In this document: positions 26,070 to 35,011 of the stretch, one piece after another
Layout: the number at the start of each line of letters is the position of its first letter
How positions within the stretch are numbered: the first letter of the stretch is position 1
Source of the DNA: Salinispora pacifica CNR114
GTDB lineage: Bacteria; Actinomycetota; Actinomycetes; Mycobacteriales; Micromonosporaceae
Assembly: GCF_000514775.1 (NCBI RefSeq)
Contig: NZ_AZWO01000033.1
Location: 1-57,339 of the forward strand
Length of the DNA: 57,339 nt
Reading direction: 5' to 3'
The notes under the pieces: generated by a model
What the model was told of the DNA's origin: nothing
Databases searched by the model: none
Seen by the model: the letters and a program-made list of their open reading frames with translations, nothing else
Made by a program: the position numbers and the translations under genes

Positions 26070-26111
26070 AAAGGGTGCCCGCCGGGACGTAGCTCCCGGC
26101 GGGCACCCTTT
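26070..26111. terminator. 18-bp bidirectional stem-loop
   Basis: AAAGGGTGCCCGCCGGGA (26070-26087) pairs perfectly with TCCCGGCGGGCACCCTTT (26094-26111), loop CGTAGC. It lies between the convergent spo0M and the membrane protein gene and ends in TTT on both strands. Confidence 0.88.
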
Positions 26112-26123
26112 CGTCGCTATCGG

Positions 26124-26531
26124 CTACCGCCGGGCCATGCCCCGCTCATTGGTGAGGCGGCGATTCGAGCCGGCCTTCGCCAACCCCCGACTGATCAGGT
26201 ACGCGGCGGTCAGGGCGGAGAGGAACCACCACGCCAACGTTGGATCGTTGATGTTCAACCCGTTGGTGCCCGACCCACGCCAGAAGGCGGAGATCAACAC
26301 AAGGACGACCGCGCCGGCGTAGACCCAGAACTCCGTGGTCAGGAACGAGTTCTTCGTCTCCGTGTCCGGAGCGGACATCTGATCCCGGTGCCCGTTGTCC
26401 ATCGCCCGGATCGGGCGGGTCGGGGCGTCCTGCAAGCGGTTCCGGTCCTGGACCTCCCGCATGCGCTCTTGGTCCTGGGCTTCCGCCTGGGGCCGGTTCT
26501 GCGGCCTGGTGGATGCAGCCTGCGTGCTCAT
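26124..26531 (-). CDS. membrane protein with two C-terminal helices
   Basis: This encodes 135 residues from ATG 26531 with GAGGAGG upstream. The first 60 residues are hydrophilic and Gln/Arg-rich. Two membrane segments follow (EFWVYAGAVVLVLISAFW and LAWWFLSALTAAYLISRGLA), with the short linker GSGTNGLNINDP. The tail is basic. This layout occurs as a conserved hypothetical in actinomycetes; no function is recognised. Confidence 0.75.
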   Translation of the reverse strand: MSTQAASTRPQNRPQAEAQDQERMREVQDRNRLQDAPTRPIRAMDNGHRDQMSAPDTETKNSFLTTEFWVYAGAVVLVLISAFWRGSGTNGLNINDPTLAWWFLSALTAAYLISRGLAKAGSNRRLTNERGMARR

Positions 26532-26735
26532 CTGGTCCTCCTCGGATTTGATGAGTACCTGCCGTCCCTCGCCCCGCTACCGCGTCTCGGCCACGGCACG
26601 GTTCGTGGCGGGGGCACCCTGGGTCTACCCGACCGGCCGGGGGCAGTAACCCCACCTCGGCTCGGCCGAAGAGTTTGGCCGGCCCGGGGGCGGGAACCCA
26701 AGGAGACTTCCGACGAGTCTGCGAGGTGATGCGAC

Positions 26736-27143
26736 ATGCGCACCGACGACACACGGAACGAGGCCGCCCGGCGGGCCGAGGAGCGGATCGCCGGCGACCG
26801 GTACGGCGAGGGCGTCCTGGACGAGGTGACCGTGCCGCAGACCGACGTACAGCGGGTGATCCAGGACGAGGACCCGGGCGACCCGGCGCACAGCCGGATC
26901 GACCCGCAGGTGCTGCGCGACGGTGGCCCGACCCGGGGCCAGGGCGCGATCACGACGACCGGCGGGACCGCCGGCCCGGCCAGTGCTCGCCGGGTGGCCC
27001 GGCAACCGGAACGGCACCGGGGCCGGGTCGCCCCGACCACGACGGGGGACGCCACCACCGGCGGCCTGAGCACCCCGACCGCCGGCTCCACGAGCGACGC
27101 GGCCGGTCCCGGCGTGCACGTCGCGAACCTCACCGACGACTGA
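26736..27143 (+). CDS. small hydrophilic, probably disordered protein
   Basis: This encodes 135 residues from ATG 26736 with GAGGTGAT 7 bases upstream. It is rich in Arg, Asp, Thr, Gly and Pro, without hydrophobic core or membrane segment. The N-terminal part (EEAARRAEERIAGDRYG-like charge pattern) may be helical, and the rest is low complexity. Third-position GC is very high, as in true genes here. No family is recognised. Confidence 0.6.
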   Translation: MRTDDTRNEAARRAEERIAGDRYGEGVLDEVTVPQTDVQRVIQDEDPGDPAHSRIDPQVLRDGGPTRGQGAITTTGGTAGPASARRVARQPERHRGRVAPTTTGDATTGGLSTPTAGSTSDAAGPGVHVANLTDD

Positions 27144-27153
27144 CAGCCCGCTC

Positions 27154-27186
27154 CGACGGCCTGGCCCGGTTCGGGCCAGGCCGTCG
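27154..27186. terminator. 15-bp stem-loop between convergent genes
   Basis: CGACGGCCTGGCCCG (27154-27168) pairs perfectly with CGGGCCAGGCCGTCG (27172-27186) around loop GTT. It lies between the disordered protein gene and the helicase gene, and can serve both. Confidence 0.85.
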
Positions 27187-27221
27187 ATCGGCGTACCCGG
27201 TCAAGGCCGGGCGCGGGGCGG

Positions 27222-29486
27222 TCAGGAGGTGGGGCGCAGAATCGTCAGCCGCTGGGTGGCGCGGGTCAGCGCCACATACAGGTCGTTACGACCGCGAGGG
27301 GACTCCGCGACTATCCCGTCGGGGTCGACCACCAGGACCGCGTCGAACTCCAACCCCTTGGCCTGGGCGACGGTGAGCAGGACGGTACGGCCCAACAGGT
27401 CGGGCTGTTCACCGATGGTGGCCTCCGGGATCGCGTCCGCCAGGGCGGTACCCAGGTCGGCGACGCGGGCGCCCGGCACGATCACCCCAAGCCGGCCGTC
27501 GGTGCGGGCCGCTGCCATCGCGGTCGCCGCGTCCACCAGCTCCGCCGCCAGCCGCTGCGGCGCCACCGCCCGCTCGGTCGGCGGCACACCGGTGGACCGT
27601 ACCGACCGGGGTGGGCGCAGCGTCGGGTCGATCTGGGCGAGCACCTCCGCCGCGACCGCCATGATCTCGGCGGGGGTGCGGTAGCTGACCGCCAGCTCCG
27701 CCAGCCGCCACCGCCGCGCCACGTACGGCTCAAGGGCGTCAGCCCAGGACGCGGTGCCAGCCAGCGCGCCGGTCTGCGCCACATCACCGACGATGGTCAT
27801 CGACCGGCTGGGGCAGCGGCGCATCAGCAGCCGCCACGCCATCGGTGACAGCTCCTGCGCCTCATCCACGATGATGTGGCCGAACGCCCAGCTCCGGTCG
27901 GCGGCGGCCCGCTGCGCGGTGGTCAGCCGGTTCGCCTCCTCCTGCCGCTCCACCAGCCGGTCGGCGTCGAGCAGGTCGGTGACGCCGAGGATCTCGCCCC
28001 CGTCCGCCTCGTCCTCCACGTCGATCGACCGGGACCCGCGGGCGATCTCCAACACGCCCTCGGCGTACTCCCGCTGTAGGGTCCGCAGTCGCTCCCGGCG
28101 GGCCGCGGCGGCGCGGTCGTCCTCGCCGAGCAGCTCGGCCGCCTCGTCCAACAGCGGCACGTCGGCCGGCGTCCAACCACCCGGCTGGCGGTGCAGCAGG
28201 GCCCGCTCGGCCTCCGTCAGCATGGGCGCGGCGGTAGCTATCCGCACCGGGTCGGCGTACAGGTCGGCGAGCAACTGCTGCGGGGTGAGCAGCGGCCACA
28301 GCTGGTCCAGCGCCGCCCGTACCTCCGGGTCGTCCCGCAGCTCCCGACGGATCTCGGCGCGGTCGGCCTCCTCGAGCAGGTTCTCCCCACCCAGCGGGTC
28401 GGCGCCGATGCGCTCGGCCACCTGCGCGGCGAGCGCGTGCACGATCTCGACCTCGAAGACGGCCCGGGCGAGGTTGTGTGGCCGGCCGGACCGGCGGGCC
28501 CGGTCCCGGGCGGCCCGGACGGTCTCCGGGTGCAGCAGCAGGATCTCCCGCTGCGGCTGCTCGACCTCCAGCGGTTCGTCCGGCACCCACTGCCGGTCCC
28601 GGACCGCGGCGGCGAGGACATCCACCAGCACCGCGCGGCCCTTCAGCGCGGCGGTCTCGGCCGCCTCGGTGCGGCGTGCGGTGACCCCGGGGAAGAGGTC
28701 AGCCTGGGTACGCAGCAACACCCCGGTCTCGGCGAGGGCGGGCAGCACCTGGGAGATGTAGCGCAGGAAGGTCGCGTTCGGCCCGACCAGCAGCACGCCC
28801 CGGGTGGCGAGTTCCCGCCGGTGCGTGTAGAGCAGGTAGGCCGCCCGGTGCAGCGCCACCGCGGTCTTGCCGGTGCCCGGTCCGCCCTGCACCACCAGCG
28901 TGCCGGGCAGCTCGGCCCGGATGACCGTGTCCTGCTCGGCCTGGATGGTCTCGACGATGTCCCGCATCCGGCCGGTACGGCCGGCGGTGAGGGCCGCGAG
29001 CAGCGCCGCCTCGCCGGTCAGCTCCTCGTGGGCGGTGGGGGAGGCGGCGGCGAGGTCGAGCACCTCGTCGTTGATGCCGGTCACCTTGCGTTGCCGGGTC
29101 CGCAGGTGCCGTCGTCGGTGGACGCCCTGCGGGTTGGCGGCGGTGGCGAGGTAGAAGGCGCGCGCCGCCGGGGCGCGCCAGTCGATCAGCAGTGGGTCGT
29201 AGTCGCCGTCGGTGTCGAAGATGCCGATCCGGCCGATGTAGTGCCGGCCGCCGTCGTCGGTGTCCAGTCGGCCGAAGCACAGGCCCTGTTCGACCGCCGA
29301 GTACTGCTCCACCTGCTCGCCGTACATCTGTACCGCGCTGTCGCGCTGGGAGCGGGCCTGGAGGGTGCCACCGGTTGCCCGGAGCTGTTCGGCCAGCCGG
29401 TGGGTGGCCTGTTCCCGCAGCGCGTCCAGCCGGCCGTAGAGCATCGAGACGTACTCCTGCTCCTGACCGAGCTCGTCGTCGTTCAT
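27222..29486 (-). CDS. helD: HelD-type RNA polymerase-associated helicase (UvrD-like)
   Basis: This encodes 754 residues if translation starts at ATG 29486; a TTG at 29552 in the same frame is possible. A coiled-coil N-terminus (EQEYVSMLYGRLDALREQAT) would reach the RNA polymerase secondary channel. The Walker A motif VVQGGPGTGKTAVALHRAAY lies near residue 200, the Walker B motif HIIVDEAQELSPMAWRLL in the second half, then GDVAQTG, SYRTPAEIM and the terminal motif VALTRATQRL. Actinobacterial HelD/HelR proteins remove stalled or drug-bound polymerase, and some confer rifamycin resistance. No canonical rifamycin-associated element is seen, although the palindrome GCTTGACAAGC lies near 29532, about 45 bases before the ATG. 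Confidence 0.88.
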   Translation of the reverse strand: MNDDELGQEQEYVSMLYGRLDALREQATHRLAEQLRATGGTLQARSQRDSAVQMYGEQVEQYSAVEQGLCFGRLDTDDGGRHYIGRIGIFDTDGDYDPLLIDWRAPAARAFYLATAANPQGVHRRRHLRTRQRKVTGINDEVLDLAAASPTAHEELTGEAALLAALTAGRTGRMRDIVETIQAEQDTVIRAELPGTLVVQGGPGTGKTAVALHRAAYLLYTHRRELATRGVLLVGPNATFLRYISQVLPALAETGVLLRTQADLFPGVTARRTEAAETAALKGRAVLVDVLAAAVRDRQWVPDEPLEVEQPQREILLLHPETVRAARDRARRSGRPHNLARAVFEVEIVHALAAQVAERIGADPLGGENLLEEADRAEIRRELRDDPEVRAALDQLWPLLTPQQLLADLYADPVRIATAAPMLTEAERALLHRQPGGWTPADVPLLDEAAELLGEDDRAAAARRERLRTLQREYAEGVLEIARGSRSIDVEDEADGGEILGVTDLLDADRLVERQEEANRLTTAQRAAADRSWAFGHIIVDEAQELSPMAWRLLMRRCPSRSMTIVGDVAQTGALAGTASWADALEPYVARRWRLAELAVSYRTPAEIMAVAAEVLAQIDPTLRPPRSVRSTGVPPTERAVAPQRLAAELVDAATAMAAARTDGRLGVIVPGARVADLGTALADAIPEATIGEQPDLLGRTVLLTVAQAKGLEFDAVLVVDPDGIVAESPRGRNDLYVALTRATQRLTILRPTS

Positions 29487-29572
29487 CGGCGAATCGGCGG
29501 GACCGCCGGAGTGCTGTGAAACGCCGGAGTTGCTTGACAAGCCATCTCGCAATTCGCTACCCTTGCCCGTAG

Positions 29573-29600
29573 GAACGGCTACCGTGCCGTTCTTTTTTGT
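29573..29600 (+). terminator. T-tailed hairpin, orientation opposed to helD
   Basis: GAACGGC (29573-29579) pairs with GCCGTTC (29586-29592), followed by TTTTTTGTT on the plus strand. This is a classical intrinsic terminator, but no plus-strand gene precedes it. It lies about 90 bases upstream of the helD ATG, so it would stop antisense transcription coming through helD. Confidence 0.7.
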
Positions 29601-29726
29601 TCTCTGAACTGGTCAGGATACCGGGTGGCGCGACCGCCGGGGTGCCCATGGTGAGTCGGCGGCAGGACCGGGCGTGACCAACAACCCCCCGGGCGTGGGC
29701 AACGACAACTCCCAGGGCGTGGGCGA

Positions 29727-29769
29727 CGACAACCCGGAGCCCGCGCCGTGCGGGGCCCCCGGGTTGTCG
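29727..29769 (-). terminator. 11-bp stem-loop after the LolA/RseB-like gene
   Basis: CGACAACCCGG (29727-29737) and CCGGGTTGTCG (29759-29769) are perfect arms with further GC pairing inside. They lie 12 bases past the stop codon of the minus-strand gene. Confidence 0.65.
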
Positions 29770-29780
29770 GCGATGAAACG

Positions 29781-30893
29781 TCAGCCCCGCGCCACCTCGT
29801 ACAGTCGCTCCGGAGTGACCGCCCCCACGATCAGCCGGCCGTCGTCGGTGAGCAGCGCCGTCACCAGCTCGCTGCGGAACAGTCGACCGCTGCCCCAGTC
29901 ACCCTGGACCGCCGGCAACTGACCGGCGAGCAGGTCCAGGTCGGGCGCCTCCTCGGCGGCAGCGGTGGGCCGCTCCGCCTCGTCGACCTTCGCGACGAAA
30001 ACCGTGGCCCAGCCCGTGCCGACGGTACGCAGGCCGGGCTGCCCGCCGCCGTCGGTTGGTCCCGGCTGCTTCGGCTGTTCGGGGTGTTTCGCCGCCTCGG
30101 GGTGCTCCCAGCCGTCCTCCTGCTCGGTGATTTGAACACCCGGCGGCGGGTTGAAGGTGAACTGGTCGGCATCCGGCCGGGCATAGTCGATCTGGGTGAA
30201 CGCCAGCTCGAACGCCGGAGGGTCCCCACCCTCGGCGAAGACCTCGAACCGCAGCGGCAGGTGTTCGGTCGCGTCGATGGCGATCCGGACCTGGTGCACC
30301 AGGGAGGCGGCGTCCCGGGGTTCGAGCACCAGCTCGTAGGCGTCCCGCCCGGCGACCGTCGCCGACCGCCCGACGCTCACCTCGGTCGTCGGATCAACCG
30401 CGGCGAGAGCCTGCGCGGCGGCCTCCTGCGGCGTCGTCGGCACCTCCGGTGGGTTCGCCACCTCCTCGCCCTCGGGTAGCACCCGGTGGGTAGCCGTGTT
30501 CGTGCGGCTGTTCCACAGCCACACGTCCCGTCCGTTGCGGATGAGGTCTCGCTGCCCGAGCGTGTCCACGAAGGCGATCCGCTGCTGGTCCGGCCCGGAG
30601 TGCCAGACCCGCAACGTGTGGGAGCCGGTCAGCAGGCTGGCCGGACCGTCCTCGGCGAGCAACCCGGCGATCGGGGGTAGACCGAGGTCGGCCCGCTGCA
30701 CGACGGTGCCGGACAGACCCTCGAAGCGGGCGGTCTGGAGATCGACCAGAAGCTGGGCGGCGGATCGGGGCGGCAGGCTCGGCTCGGCTTCGGCGGCGAA
30801 CCGGCCCAGCGCGGCGCCGCCGCCGATGACGGTCACGACGGCGGCCACCGGGACCAGCCACCGTAGGGCGGGACGGCTTGTCAGAACGGACAT
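29781..30893 (-). CDS. exported LolA/RseB-like protein
   Basis: This encodes 370 residues from ATG 30893, with GGAGGTG 6 bases upstream. The N-terminal hydrophobic segment LRWLVPVAAVVTVIGGGAAL is a signal anchor or signal peptide. The body (about 40-240) has the repeating beta pattern of the LolA/RseB/MucB fold: FEGLSGTVVQRADLGLP, HTLRVWHSGPDQQRIAFVDT, GRDVWLWNSRTNTATHRVLP. The second half contains a Glu/Pro/Lys-rich linker, then a further beta domain. It probably works at the outer face of the membrane, binding lipid or sensing an envelope signal. No sigma or anti-sigma gene adjoins it. Confidence 0.8.
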   Translation of the reverse strand: MSVLTSRPALRWLVPVAAVVTVIGGGAALGRFAAEAEPSLPPRSAAQLLVDLQTARFEGLSGTVVQRADLGLPPIAGLLAEDGPASLLTGSHTLRVWHSGPDQQRIAFVDTLGQRDLIRNGRDVWLWNSRTNTATHRVLPEGEEVANPPEVPTTPQEAAAQALAAVDPTTEVSVGRSATVAGRDAYELVLEPRDAASLVHQVRIAIDATEHLPLRFEVFAEGGDPPAFELAFTQIDYARPDADQFTFNPPPGVQITEQEDGWEHPEAAKHPEQPKQPGPTDGGGQPGLRTVGTGWATVFVAKVDEAERPTAAAEEAPDLDLLAGQLPAVQGDWGSGRLFRSELVTALLTDDGRLIVGAVTPERLYEVARG

Positions 30894-31162
30894 CGGGCAC
30901 CTCCTGCCGACCATCCTGCCGGACACAACCTGTGCGGACGCTGAGTAGGCGATCGACGAAGCGATCGAGAACGTCAGTCATTGCGTAACGGGCGAATCAA
31001 CACCTACCTGGCGAGGTGCCTACCAGTGTGGCGTGCCCCGGATCGCCGGAGGCCGGGCCTGCTGATCCGTTGACTCCCCGCCAGCGTGATCAGGCATCGG
31101 TAGGGGCGGATCGATGCGGTGTGAGCAAGACAGCAGGTGATTGCGCCAGCAGTTGATCGTGA

Positions 31163-31181
31163 TTAGGTTAGCCTCACCTAA
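31163..31181. promoter_or_regulatory. IdeR/DmdR-type iron box
   Basis: TTAGGTTAGCCTCACCTAA is a 19-bp interrupted palindrome with two differences from the consensus TTAGGTTAGGCTAACCTAA bound by iron-loaded DtxR-family repressors of actinobacteria. It lies 47 bases upstream of the binding-protein start, so the operon should be repressed when iron is plentiful. Confidence 0.88.
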
Positions 31182-31227
31182 CTCGGCTGGCGGGCGTCAG
31201 TCACGGATCACCCCTCGGAGCAAGCAC

Positions 31228-32175
31228 ATGAGATTCCCCCTTTCCAGATTCGGTCTCGCCGCCACTCTCGCTCTGACAGTGACCGCCTGCGGCGGCGAAG
31301 CGGGAGAGTCGGCCGACTCGACCGCGGCGGACGGGCGCACCGTGGCCGTCGAACACGCACAGGGTTCGACCACGGTGCCGGTCAACCCCGAGAAGGTCAT
31401 CACGTTCGACCTGGCGAGCCTGGACACCCTCGACGTGCTCGGCGTCCCGGTGACGGGGGTGGCCAAGGGCCATCTGCCGTCCTATCTCGACAAGTACAAC
31501 GGCGACGAGTATGTCAACGCGGGCACCCTGTTCGAGCCCGACTTCGAAGCCGTCAACGCCGCCGAGCCGGATCTGATCCTCGTGGCGAACCGTTCGGCGA
31601 AGGCCTACGACGAGCTGAGCAAGATCGCTCCCACCGTCGACCTGACCCTCGACTGGACGAGCTTCAAGTCGAGCTTCGTGACGAACACCGAGAAGCTGGG
31701 AACGATCTTCGACAAGCAGGATGAGGTCACAGCAGCGCTCACCGACATCGGCACGAAGATCAGCAAAGCCAGGGAGAACGCCGCCGACGCGGGTAGTGGC
31801 CTGATCGTGCTCACCAGCGCCGGCGAGGTCACCGCATTCGGACCAGGTTCCCGCTTCGGCTGGCTGCACGACGAATTCGGCGTGACGCCCGCCATCGCCG
31901 ACGTCGAGGCCGCCACCCACGGTGACCCCATATCGTTCGAGTTCATCCTGGAGACCAACCCCGACTGGCTCTTCGTCGTCGATCGGGACGCCGCCACCGG
32001 TGAGGGTACGAAGACCGCACAGGAGGTTCTCGACAACGAGATCGTCGCCAGGACCACCGCCTGGTCCACGCAGCAGGTCGTCTACCTCGACCCGGTGCCG
32101 TGGTACGTCGTGATGAGTGGACTGAACGCCGTGAACCAGATGATCGACGAGGTCACCACCGGCCTCGCCAAGTGA
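31228..32175 (+). CDS. iron-siderophore ABC transporter substrate-binding lipoprotein
   Basis: This encodes 315 residues from ATG 31228; the frame opens further upstream, but only there does a lipoprotein signal begin. Residues about 1-24 end in the lipobox LTVTAC. The mature protein has the FepB/FhuD-type two-lobe pattern: VEHAQGSTTVPVNPEKVITF, ASLDTLDVLGVPVTGVAK, EAVNAAEPDLILVANRSA and FGWLHDEFGVTPAIADVEAA. It binds ferric siderophore (class uncertain; similarity to FatB/CeuE-like catecholate binders is possible) outside the membrane. It is the first gene of a coupled operon with two permeases and an ATPase, behind an iron box. Confidence 0.92.
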   Translation: MRFPLSRFGLAATLALTVTACGGEAGESADSTAADGRTVAVEHAQGSTTVPVNPEKVITFDLASLDTLDVLGVPVTGVAKGHLPSYLDKYNGDEYVNAGTLFEPDFEAVNAAEPDLILVANRSAKAYDELSKIAPTVDLTLDWTSFKSSFVTNTEKLGTIFDKQDEVTAALTDIGTKISKARENAADAGSGLIVLTSAGEVTAFGPGSRFGWLHDEFGVTPAIADVEAATHGDPISFEFILETNPDWLFVVDRDAATGEGTKTAQEVLDNEIVARTTAWSTQQVVYLDPVPWYVVMSGLNAVNQMIDEVTTGLAK

Positions 32176-33158
32176 TTCGACGTATCGGGGCGACGCCGGC
32201 GGCCGTGGTCGCGGGCGTCGCCCTGACGGCGGCGCTCGCGCTGGTCAGCGTCTTCGTCGGCGTCGCCGACGTGACACCGGGCAGCCTGCTGCGCGGCGGG
32301 TCGGACGGCGAAGCGGCGCTGCTGCTGGCCGCCAGCCGGCTGCCACGCACCATCGCGCTGGTGCTCGCCGGAGCAGCCAGTGCCATCGCTGGGTTGATCA
32401 TGCAGATGCTGGTCCGCAATCGGTTCGTCGAGCCGTCCACCACGGGAACCACCGAAGCCGCCGCCCTCGGCCTGCTGGTGGTCACGGTGACCGCACCCGG
32501 GCTGCCGTTGACCGGCAAGATGGCCGTGGCCATCGGGTTCGCCCTGGTCGGCACCGTCCTGTTTCTCCTGCTACTTCGCCGGCTTCCGGTGCGCACGGTC
32601 GTTCTGGCGCCGCTGGTCGGCATCATGCTGGGTTCGGTCATCGGAGCGGTGACAACGTTCTTCGCCTACCGGTTGGATCTGCTCCAGACCCTGGACACCT
32701 GGCTGACCGGAGACTTCTCCGGCGTCCTGCGTGGCCGGTACGAGTTGCTGTGGGTGGCGTTCGCCGCGACGGCCGCCGCCTGGGTCGCGGCCGACCGGCT
32801 GACCGTCGCCGGCCTGGGCCGCGAATTCACCACGAACCTCGGCATGCGCTACGGGCGGCTGCTCGCCCTGGGCGTCACGGTCGTGGCCACCGTGGCATCG
32901 GTCGTCGTGGTGACCGTCGGTGCCATCCCGTTCCTCGGGCTCATCGTGCCCAACATCGTCAGCCTGCTACTGGGGGACAACGCGCGCCGGACGATTCCCT
33001 GGGTGGCCGTCGTCGGGGCGGCCTTCGTGCTGGTGTGCGACCTGATCGGCCGGGTGTTGCGGTATCCCTACGAGATCCCGCTCGGTGTGGTGGTCGGCGT
33101 CGTCGGCGCGGCGGTGTTCCTGTACCTGCTGCTCAGGAGCTCTGAACGTGCCCACTGA
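32172..33158 (+). CDS. iron-siderophore ABC transporter permease 1 (FecCD family)
   Basis: This encodes 328 residues from GTG 32172, which overlaps the preceding stop (GTGA). It is a hydrophobic protein with about nine membrane helices. Family marks are SRLPRTIALVLAGAASAIAG near the N-terminus, GSVIGAVTTFFAY, and near the C-terminus GAIPFLGLIVPNIVSLLLGD, the cytoplasmic loop that contacts the ATPase. Its last 11 bases overlap the start region of the second permease, so translation is coupled. Confidence 0.92.
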   Translation: MIRRIGATPAAVVAGVALTAALALVSVFVGVADVTPGSLLRGGSDGEAALLLAASRLPRTIALVLAGAASAIAGLIMQMLVRNRFVEPSTTGTTEAAALGLLVVTVTAPGLPLTGKMAVAIGFALVGTVLFLLLLRRLPVRTVVLAPLVGIMLGSVIGAVTTFFAYRLDLLQTLDTWLTGDFSGVLRGRYELLWVAFAATAAAWVAADRLTVAGLGREFTTNLGMRYGRLLALGVTVVATVASVVVVTVGAIPFLGLIVPNIVSLLLGDNARRTIPWVAVVGAAFVLVCDLIGRVLRYPYEIPLGVVVGVVGAAVFLYLLLRSSERAH

Positions 33159-34149
33159 CACGCTGAGCCAGGCCGTCACCGGGGTAGCTCCCCTCGTCCG
33201 GCGACACCGGGTCCGCCTCTGGATCCTCGCCCTGACGGGCGTGACGGTTCTCCTCGTGACCGTGTACCTGTTCACCGACGTGACCGGTTCCTGGGACTAC
33301 GTCGTGCAGCTCCGTACCCGAAAACTCGCGGCGATGCTGCTCGTGGCGGTGGCCGTGGCCACGGCGACGGTCCTGTTCCAGACCGTTACGGAGAACCGCA
33401 TCCTCACCCCGGCGATCATGGGGTTGGACGCACTCTACGTGCTGCTTCAGACAGTGCTGGTCTACCTCTTCGGGGCGAGCGCGCTGGCCGGCACCGATCC
33501 GGTGCTGCGATGGACGGTCGAGCTCGTCGTGCTGGTCCTGTTCGCCACCGCACTGTTTCAATGGATCTTCACTGGGGCGGGACGCAGCATCCACCTGCTG
33601 GTTCTGGTCGGTGTCCTCTTCGGCGTGCTCTTTCGCAGCGTGACCCAGCTGCTGCAACGGATGATCGACCCGGCGGAGTTCGCCGTGTTGCAGGACGCCT
33701 TCTTCGCGAGCTTCAGCGTGTCGGAACGTCTCCTCGGTCTCTCCGCTGTGACGATCACGCTCGCCGCTGCCGGCCTCGTGCTGGTCGGCCGGCAGCTTGA
33801 CGTCCTCGTCCTCGGCCGAGCCCACGCGATCGGGCTCGGCGTGCACCACCGGCAACTCGTCGCGATCGTGTTTGCCCTGGTGTCGGTCCTGGTGGCGGTC
33901 TCCACCGCGCTCGTCGGGCCGATCACCTTCCTCGGGCTCATCGTCGCCAACCTCGCCTATCACCTCATCGGCAGTCACCGGCACTGGCACACGATCCCCG
34001 CAGCCATCCTGCTCGCGGTCATCTTCCTGGTCGGCGGCCATTTGCTACTCGAACGGGTCTTCGACCTCGGCACCGTGCTCGCGGTCGTGATCGAGTTCGT
34101 CGGCGGAATCTTCTTCCTCATCCTTGTCACCAGGAAGGGCACGCGGTGA
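33148..34149 (+). CDS. iron-siderophore ABC transporter permease 2 (FecCD family)
   Basis: This encodes 333 residues from GTG 33148, with AGGAGC 7 bases upstream, inside the end of permease 1. There are about nine membrane segments. RKLAAMLLVAVAVATATVLF and GPITFLGLIVANLAYHLIG correspond to the FecCD coupling region. It is the heterodimer partner of the preceding permease. The stop overlaps the ATPase start (GTGA). Confidence 0.92.
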   Translation: MPTDTLSQAVTGVAPLVRRHRVRLWILALTGVTVLLVTVYLFTDVTGSWDYVVQLRTRKLAAMLLVAVAVATATVLFQTVTENRILTPAIMGLDALYVLLQTVLVYLFGASALAGTDPVLRWTVELVVLVLFATALFQWIFTGAGRSIHLLVLVGVLFGVLFRSVTQLLQRMIDPAEFAVLQDAFFASFSVSERLLGLSAVTITLAAAGLVLVGRQLDVLVLGRAHAIGLGVHHRQLVAIVFALVSVLVAVSTALVGPITFLGLIVANLAYHLIGSHRHWHTIPAAILLAVIFLVGGHLLLERVFDLGTVLAVVIEFVGGIFFLILVTRKGTR

Positions 34150-34904
34150 TAGTCCTCCAGTCGGTCACCAAGCGGTACGCGGACACCGCCGTCGTCGACG
34201 ACGTGAGCATCGAGCTCGGGCATCCGGGGATCACGTCCGTGATCGGTGCCAACGGTGCGGGTAAATCCACCCTGCTGTCGATGATCGGACGGCTACTGCA
34301 GGTCGACAGCGGCACGATCACCGTCGACGGCCTGGACGTGACCACCACCCGAGGCGCGCTGCTGGCCCGCCGGCTGGCGGTGTTGCGGCAGGACAACCAC
34401 CTCACCGCCCGACTCACCGTACGGGATCTGGTCGCCTTCGGCCGCTTCCCGCACGGTCGGGGCCGGCTCCGCCCGAGCGATCAGGAAGCCATCGACCGTG
34501 CCATCGACTATCTCGATCTTGATCCCGTGGGTGGCCGGTTCCTCGACGAACTCTCCGGCGGGCAACGGCAGCGAGCCTTCCTGGCGATGACGCTGGCGCA
34601 GGACACCGAATACCTCCTGCTCGACGAGCCACTCAACAGCCTCGACCTCCGGCACTGTGTGCAGACCATGCGACTGCTCCGACGGGCCGCCGACGATCTC
34701 GGCAAACGCATCGTGCTGGTCCTGCACGACATCAACTTCGCCGCCGCGTACTCCGACCGCATCGTCGCGATGCGCGCCGGGCGCATCCACGTTGCCGGGA
34801 AGCCGACCGAGGTCATCACGACGGGAGTGCTACGGCAGGTGTACGGACTCGACATCGCCGTTGCCGAGTTCGGAGGACACCCCATGGCGATCTACCACCT
34901 GTGA
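34146..34904 (+). CDS. iron-siderophore ABC transporter ATP-binding protein (FecE family)
   Basis: This encodes 252 residues from GTG 34146. Walker A is GANGAGKST (about 37-45), the Q-loop RQDNH, the ABC signature LSGGQRQRAFLAM, Walker B YLLLDEPLNSLD and the switch His in VLHDINFAAAY. The length and motif spacing are standard for this family. It powers import of the ferric siderophore through the two upstream permeases and ends the operon. Confidence 0.95.
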   Translation: MIVLQSVTKRYADTAVVDDVSIELGHPGITSVIGANGAGKSTLLSMIGRLLQVDSGTITVDGLDVTTTRGALLARRLAVLRQDNHLTARLTVRDLVAFGRFPHGRGRLRPSDQEAIDRAIDYLDLDPVGGRFLDELSGGQRQRAFLAMTLAQDTEYLLLDEPLNSLDLRHCVQTMRLLRRAADDLGKRIVLVLHDINFAAAYSDRIVAMRAGRIHVAGKPTEVITTGVLRQVYGLDIAVAEFGGHPMAIYHL

Positions 34905-35011
34905 CGTACCTGCACACACGTCCACCTCCGGAGCTGCCGGCCCCCACCATCCGATGCCGTCCTCCGAAAACGGCGCTTCCGACGGGTGTGGCCCGGTGGC
35001 ACCCTTGACCC

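Noticed and set aside
28191..29519. 442-codon plus-strand frame antisense to helD
   Set aside because: No domain or ribosome site, and the helicase motifs on the minus strand account for the reading frame.
29520..29545. GCTTGACAAGC considered as a rifamycin-associated element
   Set aside because: It is much shorter than the 19-bp element described for rifamycin-responsive genes, so I report it only as a palindrome.
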